From Clostridia bacterium (GTDB lineage: Bacteria > Bacillota > Clostridia > Christensenellales > Aristaeellaceae): DNA of 10,372 nt. Both the position numbers and the translations under genes were made by a program. The stretch covers positions 1 to 10,372 of the forward strand of contig JAEDGL010000085.1 of assembly GCA_016297535.1 (NCBI GenBank), read 5' to 3'. How positions within the stretch are numbered: the stretch's first letter is position 1; every line of letters starts with the position of its first letter. The notes under the pieces are model-generated. The model did no database searches and was not told the origin of the DNA. It was given only the letters and a program-made list of their open reading frames with translations. Below, piece by piece: positions 1-7,901 of the stretch.

Positions 1-11
1 TTTTTTCTACT

Positions 12-36
12 CACCAGCTCTGCTGGTGGTTTTGTT
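12..36 (+). terminator. Possible weak terminator hairpin at the left edge
   Basis: A perfect 7-bp stem (CACCAGC at 12-18 with GCTGGTG at 22-28, 3-nt loop) is followed by GTTTTGTT. This could end a plus-strand transcript entering from the left. The T-tract is short and interrupted, and the gene it would serve is outside the window. Confidence 0.3.
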
Positions 37-50
37 GTGCTAAAGCAAAC

Positions 51-87
51 AAAAAAGAACCGGAAACCTTTCGGTTTCCGGCTTTTT
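51..87 (-). terminator. Terminator downstream of the tRNA-Pro fragment (bidirectional)
   Basis: A 9-bp perfect stem (60-68 with 73-81, loop TTTC) is flanked by an A-run at 51-56, which reads as a T-run on the minus strand. Positions 83-87 give a T-run on the plus strand, so it may work in both directions. It lies directly after the CCA end of the tRNA fragment, where the terminator of an intact tRNA gene would be. It was therefore probably inherited with the tRNA 3' end. Confidence 0.7.
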
Positions 88-88
88 C

Positions 89-135
89 TGGTCGAGGTGA
101 CAGGATTTGAACCTGCGACCTTTTGGTCCCAAACC
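89..135 (-). pseudogene. tRNA-Pro 3' fragment, likely attachment-site remnant
   Basis: Read on the minus strand, this is the 3' part of a proline tRNA: anticodon loop TTTGGGA (anticodon UGG), 3' anticodon stem CCAAA, variable loop AGGTC, T-arm GCAGG/TTCAAAT/CCTGT, acceptor strand CACCTCG, discriminator A and encoded CCA (CCA at 89-91). The 5' anticodon stem should be TTTGG but reads GACGG, so tRNA identity stops two bases into that stem and the D-arm and 5' acceptor strand are absent. The 47-bp segment matches 10319-10365 with one mismatch, at position 131 inside the anticodon. A tRNA broken at the anticodon loop is a typical product of tyrosine-recombinase integration into tRNA genes. That it is an att site is inference. 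Confidence 0.8.
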
Positions 136-204
136 GTCGTGATGAAGACCATATTATACATGTTTATAGCATTTCTTTGATATCCTTGTGAGGTTCAAGA
201 GGGC

Positions 205-340
205 TGAATAACACCGTTTTCTTCTGTTGCACTATTGCTGTTTTCGCTAATAAAAATGGGACTACACTGTATCCTCTCCTTGTTTCACTCAAAAACACCT
301 TTCATTATGTCTGCTATTCGTCCATAATGGCTCTGTCACC
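205..340 (+). repeat. Decayed copy of the integrase 5' flank (copy 1 of 2)
   Basis: By eye this segment aligns along its length with 9239-9373, about three quarters identical with small indels. Shared blocks include GAATAA-ACCG, TTTCTTCTG, CTATTG, GTTTTC, AATGGGA, ACTCAAAAAC, TGTCTG and the TCACC end. In copy 2 it lies just inside a tRNA 3' fragment and runs into the start of the integrase gene; here it lies just inside the tRNA-Pro fragment but no integrase follows. The simplest reading is a sister element whose integrase gene was deleted. No open frame of note remains. Positions 136-204 show nothing recognisable. Confidence 0.65.
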
Positions 341-356
341 ATTCCGAATCCTTTCT

Positions 357-455
357 ACTTTGAACACATCTTCAAACATCTTTGAAGCAACTTTGAAACT
401 ACTATGACAACACTTCCAAACAACATCCACACTACTTTGAAACATCTTTGAAGCA
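357..455 (+). repeat. Short direct-repeat cluster near the left att-like site
   Basis: The 16-mer AAACATCTTTGAAGCA occurs exactly at 374-389 and 440-455, 66 bp apart. The octamer ACTTTGAA occurs at 357-364, 390-397 and 434-441. A further TTTGAAGCA occurs at 10180-10188, between the integrase and the right tRNA-Pro. Repeats close to an attachment site could be arm-type recombinase sites, but nothing in the sequence proves binding. The repeats are AT-rich and partly overlap one another. Confidence 0.6.
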
Positions 456-462
456 TGATTGC

Positions 463-498
463 GAGCAGAGTGCATTGACACTCTGCTCATTCTTTTTT
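463..498 (+). terminator. Strong intrinsic terminator in the left remnant
   Basis: A perfect 10-bp stem (GAGCAGAGTG at 463-472 with CACTCTGCTC at 479-488, loop CATTGA) is followed by ATTC and six Ts at 493-498. It ends transcription on the plus strand only; the minus strand has no T-tract after it. The only plus-strand source nearby is the decayed integrase region, so it may be the old terminator of that locus. Positions 499-662 show no gene or clear signal. Confidence 0.75.
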
Positions 499-662
499 CA
501 AAAGAAATTCAAAAATAACAACCTCGTACGTTAAAGTGACAGGTTCAAAAAGCCGCCATGATACGATATAGACGCAACGAAGGATACAGACCCTTCGGAA
601 ATAAACGATAAAGCCGCGAGTGCTGAAGGAAGCGGAATCTATTGTAACTCGCTCTCACCGCC

Positions 663-2897
663 TCACTGCGGAATGTTGTTTTGATGAGAAATGTGGACGT
701 TGGCACGGTATTCATTTGGCGCAAAGCCCACTTTCTTTTTAAACAGTCTTGCAAAGCTGTACGAAGTATCGTATCCAACCGCTTCAGCAATTTCGGCTAT
801 CATCATATCGCTGTTTTTCAGCAGATGTTTGGCGTGTTCAATACGTAAATTATCAACATAGGTTTTATAATTACAGCCCACATACTGGCTGAAAAGGGTG
901 GAGAAACGCGAAGAGGAAAGACCCACATACTCTGCAACCACAGAAAGCGACAGATCGCGGGAGCTCATGTTGTCGTTGATAAACTGCAGGGCGCGTTCCA
1001 GCAGGGGATTGCCTTCGCTTTCGCGGCGCTTTTCGATTTCTGCTGAGAAAGCGCTGATGTACCGGCCCAGCATATCGGCCATTTCCACGGCCTCCATGCC
1101 CGCACGGCTGGCGTAAAGGCGCATCAGATCGCGCTCAATGGCCGGTTTGTATTCCTCCGGCAGCTTATCCTTGATGCAGGAAAGGATCTGGCAGACCACC
1201 ATTTTGGCCTCCACGAAATTGGTGGTGGTTTTCAGCAGATAGTTGCGGACAATGTCGTGGGAGGTATGGAGGGTGTTGGTGTCGCTCTGATAGGAAGCCA
1301 TGGCCAGATAGTGGATCGCCGACCAGTGCGCCTCGTCGGAGGTGAAAATGGTCTGCGGCAGATCGCTTTTGCGAAAGACGCATTTGCTGTCGCTGTGAAG
1401 CATGACGTGGTTGGAGATCATCAGCGCCTCGCTGTAGGATTCGTTCCATCGGGCGGGGTTATCCACCTCGGAGCCGACGGCGATGATGTCCGCCGCAAGC
1501 GAGGTCAGATCCAGCCGGTCAAACAGCGAGGTTTCACCGCGCTTTCCGCCCAGGATCAGCAGGAACTGATCATAGATATCCTCGATGATGGAGCAGATGA
1601 ATTCATCGCCGCAGCAGCGTTCCGCCAGTTCGATGGCGGACTGCATGCTTGCCGGATCCTGATAGTGAAGGATCAGCACCTGATAGATTTCACGGTCCAT
1701 GTCCAGACCGTTGCGCCGGCCTTCCTCAAAATGGCGGGGAAGCCATTCCTCCTCCTGCTTGCGAAGCAGCCGGCTGGCCGTTCGGGCCATCATGTAGCCG
1801 CTCTGGTGGCTGAGCTGGTTGAGCAGATCAGTGTTTTTGCTGTGCAGGGCATTCATGGTCTGTTCGATCAGCTCAAAGGCATTCATGGCGTTGTCATTCC
1901 CGCTCATGTCGCTGGCCACGGCGTACAGGTTGCCGACCGGCTTGTAGGTTTTACTCATGAACACAAAGATGAGAGCAACCATGATGACGGACAGCACAGA
2001 CAAAATCAGCAGGGTTTTCTGCTGCAGCGAATACATACGTTCCGCCAGCGGCTCCAGCGGATGAAACTGAATCATGGTCCAGCCTGTTTTGGACGAGCGA
2101 TTCCACGTCATGATTGCATCCTGCTCGCCCACAGCGGTCTGCACCGCGCCGCTTTGCTGGGCGCGTACGGTTTGCAGCAGCGAGGCAGGATCTGCATGAT
2201 CCGTCCTCTGGTTCAGAACCAGCTCGCCGGACGCATCAAAAAGCAGATAGCCGATGGTGCTGCCTCCGCCGATCAGCTTGTCCAGCGCCTTGGTGTTCAC
2301 CAGCGTGAGCATGGTGGCATAGGCGTAGCGGTTATCCTTGGGCAGCGTTTCCACAAAGGTGATGATGGGCTGCGCGCTCTGCGCCCCTACTTTTACCTGC
2401 TGCGAAGGCATGATGCGGCTTCCATAGTGGCCGTCAAGCATGTGAAACAGCGCGTCATAATCAATGGCTTCATAATACAGGGCATGCGCCTTGCCGTACA
2501 GCCGCATGGTCTGGGCGTCGTAGGAATTGCAGTAGGCGCTGATAAAGGTCTGCGGCTTGCGGAAATAAAGGTAGATATCCTCGATCAGCTCGTTCGCGCC
2601 GATGACCTGCTGAAGCAGCTCGATCACATCCGCACGCTCCAGGGTTTCGCCGGTATTCTTGTAGGCCAGCACATCCCGGTTGTTGTACAGCTGAAGCGGC
2701 AGGTTGTCAATGATCGCCAGATGGGAATCCAGAACAGTCATCGCCGTGGAGGCGGCGCTCTGCGCCTCGTTCAGCATGGTTTCATCAATGCTGCGGGCTA
2801 CTTCCTTATAATAGATATTGGACAGTGTGATGATCGGCAGGCTGGCGACCAGAAGATATGATATCAAAAACAGAATAAACAGCTTCCGTTTCTTCAT
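663..2897 (-). CDS. Membrane-bound sensor/AraC-family transcriptional regulator
   Basis: This 744-residue protein probably senses an extracellular ligand and controls the divergent importer operon. Residues 5-27 form an N-terminal transmembrane helix, 28-290 a predicted extracellular sensor region (Cache-like by length and position), and 294-315 a second helix followed by a linker. About 390-520 resembles the degenerate middle domain of YesN-type regulators. Residues 630-735 are a clear AraC DNA-binding domain with two helix-turn-helix units (about 651-672 and 699-722) ending in the family pattern AEAVGYDTSYSFARLFKKKVG. Size and layout resemble Bacillus subtilis YtdP, which also lies beside an LplB/LplC-type importer. 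The ATG at 2897 has AAAGGAAG eight bases upstream and a good promoter at 2956-2985. The 534-residue antisense frame over it is a shadow. Family is confident; the ligand is unknown. Confidence 0.9.
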   Translation of the reverse strand: MKKRKLFILFLISYLLVASLPIITLSNIYYKEVARSIDETMLNEAQSAASTAMTVLDSHLAIIDNLPLQLYNNRDVLAYKNTGETLERADVIELLQQVIGANELIEDIYLYFRKPQTFISAYCNSYDAQTMRLYGKAHALYYEAIDYDALFHMLDGHYGSRIMPSQQVKVGAQSAQPIITFVETLPKDNRYAYATMLTLVNTKALDKLIGGGSTIGYLLFDASGELVLNQRTDHADPASLLQTVRAQQSGAVQTAVGEQDAIMTWNRSSKTGWTMIQFHPLEPLAERMYSLQQKTLLILSVLSVIMVALIFVFMSKTYKPVGNLYAVASDMSGNDNAMNAFELIEQTMNALHSKNTDLLNQLSHQSGYMMARTASRLLRKQEEEWLPRHFEEGRRNGLDMDREIYQVLILHYQDPASMQSAIELAERCCGDEFICSIIEDIYDQFLLILGGKRGETSLFDRLDLTSLAADIIAVGSEVDNPARWNESYSEALMISNHVMLHSDSKCVFRKSDLPQTIFTSDEAHWSAIHYLAMASYQSDTNTLHTSHDIVRNYLLKTTTNFVEAKMVVCQILSCIKDKLPEEYKPAIERDLMRLYASRAGMEAVEMADMLGRYISAFSAEIEKRRESEGNPLLERALQFINDNMSSRDLSLSVVAEYVGLSSSRFSTLFSQYVGCNYKTYVDNLRIEHAKHLLKNSDMMIAEIAEAVGYDTSYSFARLFKKKVGFAPNEYRANVHISHQNNIPQ

Positions 2898-2955
2898 GAA
2901 AGTTACTTCCTTTGCGTTTGATTCAGTTTATGAACAAAATCGCTATGATGTAATT

Positions 2956-2985
2956 AGTATAGCAAACCCGTTTTTGCAGTGTCAA
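2956..2985 (-). promoter_or_regulatory. Sigma-A-type promoter of the AraC regulator gene
   Basis: On the minus strand a perfect -35 box TTGACA (2980-2985) is followed after 18 bp by TATACT (2956-2961), one base from the -10 consensus. Transcription would start near 2949, leaving a leader of about 50 nt before the ATG at 2897. This is the strongest promoter visible in the divergent region. Confidence 0.7.
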
Positions 2986-3067
2986 TACCGGATGCCGGAA
3001 TGGAAAAATTGCTGATTGATCGACGAAAAGCGGTTTTAAAAAATGTACATTCTGGTCGAAAATAAAA

Positions 3068-3096
3068 TTTTTGCGGCATCGTAAAAGATTTTGCGG
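3068..3096 (+). promoter_or_regulatory. Candidate AraC operator: phased direct repeat
   Basis: TTTTTGCGG at 3068-3076 is repeated as ATTTTGCGG at 3088-3096. The repeats are 20 bp apart, about two helical turns, and end one base before the -35 of the candidate operon promoter. AraC-family activators commonly bind direct repeats of this phasing next to or overlapping the -35 box. The repeat is plainly visible; its role as the binding site of the divergent regulator is inference. Confidence 0.45.
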
Positions 3097-3097
3097 A

Positions 3098-3125
3098 TTG
3101 AATTCGACACGGTTTGCATGATAAG
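3098..3125 (+). promoter_or_regulatory. Candidate promoter of the importer operon
   Basis: TTGAAT (3098-3103), a 16-bp spacer and GATAAG (3120-3125) form a weak sigma-A-like promoter about 60 bp upstream of the GTG start at 3184. Departure from consensus fits a promoter that needs an activator, and the phased repeat lies just upstream. Other AT-rich hexamers in the region could serve instead, so this is tentative. Confidence 0.35.
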
Positions 3126-3183
3126 CTTGGATCAATCAAGGAACAAGAGCAGAGGGCTCGTGTATATGAATGGAGGGAATGCC

Positions 3184-4125
3184 GTGAAAAAGGCGGTCAA
3201 TCCACATCAGCAGCACAAGCGCAGCTGGAAGCTGGAATTCAAGCGCAATAAGGCGCTGTATTTCTTCATCCTGCCTGCGATCATCGAAGTGATCATCTTC
3301 AACTACATGCCCATGTACGGCGTGCAGATCGCTTTCCGCAACTTCAAGCCCATTCAGGGCATCTGGGGCAGCAAATGGGTAGGCATGAAGTGGTTCCTGC
3401 GCTTCTTCAACAGCCCGCAGTTTGAGACGGTGGTTCTCAACACCATCACGCTCAGCCTGCAGCTTTTGATCTTTTCCTTCCCGATTTCGCTTCTGTTTGC
3501 GCTGCTCATCAACCAGTACAAGAGCAAGCGCTTCCGCAGCGTGGTGCAGACGGTTTCCTACGCGCCGCACTTTATTTCCACGGTGGTTATGTGCGGCATG
3601 ATCACGCTGTTCCTCAGCCCCTCGCAGGGTCTGTACGGCAGCATCTGCCAGGCGATCGGCGTAAAGCCCATCAACCCCATGGGCGAGGCGTCGCTCTACC
3701 GGCCTATTTACATTATCTCGGATATCTGGCAGCAGATGGGCTGGGAATCCATCATCTTTGTGGCGGCGCTTTCCTCCATCGACCCCGGCCTGTACGATGC
3801 AGCCACGGTGGACGGCGCCAACCGCTTCCAGCGCATTCTGCACATTGAGATCCCCTCGCTGGTTTCCACCGCTACGCTGATCCTGATCATGCGCATCGGC
3901 GGCATCATGTCCATGGGCTTTGAAAAGAGCTACCTGCTGCAAAACGACCTCAACAGCCGCGTCAGCGAGATCATCGCCACCTACGTGTACAAGGTCGGCC
4001 TGACCGGCACGCCGCAGTACAGCTATTCCGCTGCCATCGGCCTGTTCAACTCGGTCATCAACCTGTGCCTGCTGGTAACCTTCAACAGCCTCAGCAGACG
4101 CTTTGGCGAAACCAGTCTGTGGTAA
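3184..4125 (+). CDS. lplB: Oligosaccharide ABC transporter permease (LplB type)
   Basis: One of the two membrane subunits of a carbohydrate importer of the binding-protein-dependent (MalF-like) class. I chose the GTG at 3184 because GGAGGG lies six bases upstream (3172-3177) and it gives a 313-residue protein starting VKKAVNPHQQ, the usual family length; in-frame ATGs at 3166 and 3091 are possible but less well placed. A basic N-terminus leads to a first membrane helix (about 24-48, FFILPAIIEVIIFNYMPMYG), with further helices near 83-109, 128-146, 174-196, 227-243 and 281-300. The EAA loop that contacts the ATPase is at about 202-224 (GLYDAATVDGANRF then IEIP). It is followed after 12 bases by the partner permease. 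No ATPase gene is present, so a shared MsmX-like subunit is expected. The substrate cannot be read from the permease. Confidence 0.9.
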   Translation: MKKAVNPHQQHKRSWKLEFKRNKALYFFILPAIIEVIIFNYMPMYGVQIAFRNFKPIQGIWGSKWVGMKWFLRFFNSPQFETVVLNTITLSLQLLIFSFPISLLFALLINQYKSKRFRSVVQTVSYAPHFISTVVMCGMITLFLSPSQGLYGSICQAIGVKPINPMGEASLYRPIYIISDIWQQMGWESIIFVAALSSIDPGLYDAATVDGANRFQRILHIEIPSLVSTATLILIMRIGGIMSMGFEKSYLLQNDLNSRVSEIIATYVYKVGLTGTPQYSYSAAIGLFNSVINLCLLVTFNSLSRRFGETSLW

Positions 4126-4137
4126 GGAGGGAGAAAC

Positions 4138-5043
4138 ATGGATAAAAGCTTTAAGCATATGAAGCTTGGCGACAAGCTGTTTGAAATTTTCATTCTGCTT
4201 GTCGGCGTGCTGGTACTGCTGTGCGTGATCTACCCGCTGTACTATGTGGTCATCGCCTCCATCTCCAACCCCTCGCTGGTCATGACCGGCGGCGTGTGGC
4301 TCTATCCGCGCCAATTGACGCTGGACGGTTTTGAAGCGCTGCTGGGAGAAGCCAAGATCTGGATCGGCTACCGCAACACCATCTTCTACTCCATTGCCGG
4401 CACGATGCTGAGCATGCTGGTCACGATTCCCGCCGCCTATTCCCTCAGCCGCAAGGACTTCAAGGCGCGCCGCCCACTGATGCTGTTCTTCCTGTTCACC
4501 ATGTATTTCAGCGGCGGTCTGATCCCCACCTACCTGCTGATTTCCAACACGCTGCACCTGACGGACACCGTGTGGGTCATGATCGTGCCGTTCTGCCTGA
4601 ATGTGTACAATATGATCATCGTGCGCAGCTACTTTGAAAACAGCCTGCCTGCCGATTTGTGGGAGGCGGCGCAGCTGGACGGCTGCTCCAACACGCGTTT
4701 CCTGATCACCATTGCCGTTCCGCTGTCCATGGCGGTCATCTCCGTGGTGATGCTGTATTATCTGGTGGCCAACTGGAACGCCTACTTCAACGGCCTTATT
4801 TACCTGCGCGATGACGAGCTGGTACCGCTTCAGCTGGTTCTGCGTGACATTCTGCTGATGAATGAAATGATGGCCAACAGCCTGTCCACCGGCGGCAGCA
4901 TGGGTCTGGACGGCGCCATGAAGCGCGCCTATCAGATCAAGTTCACCTCCATCATCGTCGGCACCCTGCCCATGATGATCCTCTACCCCTTCCTGCAGAA
5001 GTACTTTGAAAAGGGCGTTATGATCGGCGCCATCAAGGGCTGA
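4138..5043 (+). CDS. lplC: Oligosaccharide ABC transporter permease (LplC/YtcP type)
   Basis: Second membrane subunit of the importer (MalG-like), 301 residues, the normal family length. The ATG at 4138 follows GGAGGG in a 12-base gap after the first permease, so the two are co-translated. Helices are visible near 15-41, 82-104, 112-135, 143-162, 194-213 and 269-288. The EAA loop is at about 174-195 (LWEAAQLDGCSNTRF then IAVP). The C-terminus ending EKGVMIGAIKG is typical of the YtcP/LplC group. The pair is annotated in pathway databases as a putative aldouronate transport system, but related systems import other oligosaccharides, so that label is not evidence of substrate. Confidence 0.92.
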   Translation: MDKSFKHMKLGDKLFEIFILLVGVLVLLCVIYPLYYVVIASISNPSLVMTGGVWLYPRQLTLDGFEALLGEAKIWIGYRNTIFYSIAGTMLSMLVTIPAAYSLSRKDFKARRPLMLFFLFTMYFSGGLIPTYLLISNTLHLTDTVWVMIVPFCLNVYNMIIVRSYFENSLPADLWEAAQLDGCSNTRFLITIAVPLSMAVISVVMLYYLVANWNAYFNGLIYLRDDELVPLQLVLRDILLMNEMMANSLSTGGSMGLDGAMKRAYQIKFTSIIVGTLPMMILYPFLQKYFEKGVMIGAIKG

Positions 5044-5109
5044 CCGCCCTACCCAACCAAGGCAATACATCCGAGATGGATATATTGAAAATAAAGGAGG
5101 TACCCGGTA

Positions 5110-6651
5110 ATGAAAAAAATCATCTCCCTGCTCCTCACACTGGCTCTTCTGCTGCCCTGCTTCGCTGCCATCGCCGAAGTGGACATCAGCGAACCCGTCA
5201 CCCTGACCATCATGTGCCGCTCCAATGTGCAGACCATTGACGCCGCCGAAATGGGCATGTTCAAAGAGGCTGCCAAGGCTGTGAACGTGAACCTTGAGTG
5301 GACTCAGGTTCGTTCCGGCTGGGACGAGAAAAAGGCTGTTCTGCTGGCCAGCAACGAGTATCCCGACATCTTCCTCACCGGCCTCTCCGCTGAGGACATC
5401 ACCATCAACCTGCCCGCCTTCGTTGACATGACCGATCTGATCAACGAATACGCTCCCAACGTTGTGCGCATGTTCGAAGAAGTGCCCGATGCCAAGGTCT
5501 CCGGCACCTACGGCGACGGCATCTACTCTCTGCCCAACATCGTTGGCTACCGTCCCCGCACCTACTGCACCTTGAGCATCAACAAGGTCTGGCTGGACAA
5601 GCTGGGTCTGGAAGTGCCCACCACGCTGGATGAACTGGAGCAGGTGCTGGTTGCCTTCCGCGACGGCGACCCCAACGGCAACGGCATCAAGGACGAAATC
5701 GGCATCGACTGGCCCGCTGTCGGCGCTTGCCATGACACCTACGAACTGACCGGCGCCTTTGGCGTTGTGGACTGCCAGGATACCTACCGCACCGTCATCC
5801 AGGATGGCAAAATCTCCTTCCTGTATGAAAACGAAGCCTACCTGAAGCTGACCCAGTACCTGCACCGCTGGTATCAGATGGGTCTGGTTACCCCCGAAGT
5901 GTTCACCAATGACTACGCTGCCTCCAACGCACTGTGCGGCCAGGGCGAAATCGCCCGCGTCGGCGTTACCACCGGCTACTCCGCTCAGAACCGTTTCGGC
6001 GCTTTTGAGAGCCAGTACATCCACATTCCCCCGCTCTCCGGCGGCGAAGAGTACAAGACCATGTGGCCCTTCATGATCGCCAACCGCACCATCGCTTCCA
6101 ACGCTGTGGTCATGTCCCAGAGCTGCGAAAACAAGGAACGCGCCATGATGTTCATCAATGAGCTCTACAGCGATGACTTCGCCGTGCAGTCCTACTTCGG
6201 CTCCTTCGACACCGGCCTGACCACCAAGAACGAGGATGGCACCTACTCCATCAACATGCCCACCGACTACGCCAGCATCGAGGAAAGCAAGTGGGTCTAC
6301 TCTCTGGTAGACTATGGCTGCGGCTACTTCTCCGAGCGTGTTGAAAAGCTGACCACCGCTCCCGCCGAGCTGACCGGCCGTATCGATGTGGATAACATCT
6401 ACGTTCCCTACATGCCCCAGCAGAGCGACATCTGGCCCACCCTCATCAAGTTCAGCGAGGAAGAGCTGGAAGAGCTGACCTACATTCGCTCCGACATCTT
6501 CAGCTACGTCAACCAGAAGTCCGCTGAGTGGATCGTTAACGGCGGCGTTGAGGAAGAATGGGACGAGTTCCAGGATTACCTGAAGAACCTGGGCATCGAC
6601 ACCATGCGTGAAATCTATCAGAACGCCTACAACAACTACCACGGCATCTGA
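5110..6651 (+). CDS. Secreted solute-binding protein of the oligosaccharide importer
   Basis: A 513-residue extracellular binding protein (family 1, LplA/YtcQ-like) that should capture the sugar and deliver it to the two upstream permeases. Start ATG 5110 has AAAGGAGGT upstream and lies 66 bases after the second permease. Residues 1-22 are a Sec signal peptide with a basic start, a leucine-rich core and a likely type-I cleavage site after AIA (20-22). The only cysteine in the signal region (C17, in LLLPC) lacks a small residue before it, so no standard lipobox is present. Residues 187-196 (DPNGNGIKDE) match the calcium-binding loop known from alginate-binding proteins AlgQ1/AlgQ2 and common in this family. 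The aromatic-rich body fits a sugar-binding cleft. A hairpin after the gene may limit transcription into the esterases. Confidence 0.92.
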   Translation: MKKIISLLLTLALLLPCFAAIAEVDISEPVTLTIMCRSNVQTIDAAEMGMFKEAAKAVNVNLEWTQVRSGWDEKKAVLLASNEYPDIFLTGLSAEDITINLPAFVDMTDLINEYAPNVVRMFEEVPDAKVSGTYGDGIYSLPNIVGYRPRTYCTLSINKVWLDKLGLEVPTTLDELEQVLVAFRDGDPNGNGIKDEIGIDWPAVGACHDTYELTGAFGVVDCQDTYRTVIQDGKISFLYENEAYLKLTQYLHRWYQMGLVTPEVFTNDYAASNALCGQGEIARVGVTTGYSAQNRFGAFESQYIHIPPLSGGEEYKTMWPFMIANRTIASNAVVMSQSCENKERAMMFINELYSDDFAVQSYFGSFDTGLTTKNEDGTYSINMPTDYASIEESKWVYSLVDYGCGYFSERVEKLTTAPAELTGRIDVDNIYVPYMPQQSDIWPTLIKFSEEELEELTYIRSDIFSYVNQKSAEWIVNGGVEEEWDEFQDYLKNLGIDTMREIYQNAYNNYHGI

Positions 6652-6675
6652 TTGTAAACATTCTGAAACCTTCAA

Positions 6676-6709
6676 AGGGCGATGGGCTATTGCCCATCGC
6701 CCTCCTTTT
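6676..6709 (+). terminator. Hairpin between binding protein and esterases (attenuator-like)
   Basis: A perfect 12-bp GC-rich stem (6676-6687 with 6692-6703, loop TATT) is followed by CCTTTT. The T-tract is only four bases, so termination is probably partial. It lies 24 bases after the binding-protein stop and would raise binding-protein mRNA relative to the esterases, a common arrangement in sugar-importer operons. The ATG at 6682 falls inside this stem and is not the esterase start. Confidence 0.6.
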
Positions 6710-6738
6710 GGGTTAACAAAAGAAAAGGAGTTTATGCC

Positions 6739-7886
6739 ATGTATTACAGCAAAGGCTTGCCTAATCCGCTGCTGAAACCCGATGGCACGCTGGTGAAGGA
6801 CGTGCAGGAGTGGGAAGCACAGAAAGCCTATCTGCGCGGCGTAGTGCAGGAGCACATGTATGGTACATGGCCGGGCAAGGCTGAAAAAGTGGAAGCCCTC
6901 AGCGTAACCACAGAGGATGTATTTAACGGCACGGCCATTTTGGAAAAAGTGGAACTCGCTGTTACCTACGGCGGCACTACCTTTACCATGGATGTGCGCA
7001 TCCATCGCCCTAAGGATCACGAAAAGCATCCCACGATTATTAACAACGGCATTACATATGACCCCAGCTTCCAGCTTCAGAATCCCTATCAGCCCGAAGT
7101 GGCCAAACGTGGATATGTACTGGCCACCTTTCTGATGGCGGATATCGTACCGGATTATCAGCTGAGGCAGTATTACCCCAATCTTCCCGTTGATGGAAGC
7201 AAGCTCCGGCCCAAGCTGCCCTGCCGCACCATCATGGCATGGGCGTGGGGACACAGCGTGGTAGCGGATTACATTGAAACCCGGGACTTTGCCGGTCCCC
7301 TGATTTCCACAGGCGCATCCCGCGGCGGAAAGGCGGCGCTGTGCGCGGCCATCTTTGACGAGCGTTTCGTGGTTGCTGCTCCCACCATCTCCGGCTGCGG
7401 CGGGACAGGCGCAGCACGCTTCTGCGGTACCATTGATGGATCGCGTCAGGATTCTGTGCGCTGCGAAACCATCGGCCGCGTGGGCGAGGTATTCCCGGAC
7501 TGGTTTACCGATCAGTATGCCACTTACGGCACGCACGAGGAACCCTTTGCCATCGGCGATGAAGTAAACAGCTTCCCGCTGGATGCGAATATTCTGCGCG
7601 CGCTGTGGTCAGTTCGGACGGTGAAGAGGATCATTGGAGCAATCCCTTTGGTACGCAGCTGGCATGGATGGCGGCGCAGCCGGTGTTTGATCTGTTGGGC
7701 GTGCCGGAAAAGAATGCTTTCAATCTGCGCAAGGGCGTGCACGCCCTTGATGCGCTCGACTGGATTGCCGTGCTGGCTTTCTGCGACCAGCTGTTCGGGA
7801 ATGAATGCCCCGAACCCTGCGAAACGCTGAACCAGCCGTATTTCAAGGATATTGATATCAGCAAGTACGCTGAATGGATGAAATAA
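6739..7886 (+). pseudogene. CE15-like (glucuronoyl esterase family) hydrolase, frameshifted
   Basis: First of two tandem cytoplasmic alpha/beta hydrolases. The ATG at 6739 is preferred: AAAAGGAG lies just upstream and the protein then starts MYYSKGLPNP like its neighbour. Residues 1-289 align closely with the downstream copy (roughly 70% identical by eye), including the YGTWPG motif and the nucleophile motif GASRGGK with Ser194. Near 7605 the frame breaks: the first frame runs out of register to a stop at 7828-7830, while the expected C-terminus (SSDGEEDHWSNPFGTQ onward) continues in another frame to TAA at 7884-7886. Compared with the neighbour, 16 nt are missing here, covering the VAPRAV region. 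The product as read lacks the C-terminal acidic residues and histidine and should be inactive. It could also be an assembly error in a GC-rich stretch. No signal peptide. Confidence 0.8.
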
Positions 7887-7901
7887 AGGAGGAGACTGCA
7901 T

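Noticed and set aside
357..455. The repeat cluster as a CRISPR array
   Set aside because: Only two exact 16-bp copies, overlapping shorter repeats, no regular spacers and no cas genes.
528..560. A possible second tRNA-Pro trace (GTGACAGGTTCAAA) near 536
   Set aside because: Only about a dozen bases resemble the T-arm and acceptor region, with no extension either side; chance similarity is as likely.
577..598. Small hairpin CGAAGG/CCTTCG downstream of the regulator gene
   Set aside because: Only a six-base stem, with no T-tract on the minus strand, so it is not convincing as the regulator's terminator.
545..790. An 81-residue minus-strand frame overlapping the regulator's 3' end
   Set aside because: It overlaps the AraC coding region in another frame and has no ribosome site or recognisable domain.
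1257..2861. A 534-residue plus-strand open frame opposite the AraC regulator
   Set aside because: Antisense shadow of a confidently identified gene, with the same His/Val/Gly/Gln-rich composition and no recognisable domain.
6682..6738. Upstream start at 6682 for the first esterase
   Set aside because: This ATG lies inside the hairpin stem and has no ribosome site; the start at 6739 has one and matches the paralogue's N-terminus.
3136..7536. A 1466-residue open frame on the minus strand opposite the importer operon
   Set aside because: It runs antisense to three clearly recognisable genes and part of a fourth. Its sequence is low-complexity and rich in His, Val, Gly, Gln and Asp, as expected from the complement of strongly biased codons, and it shows no domain.
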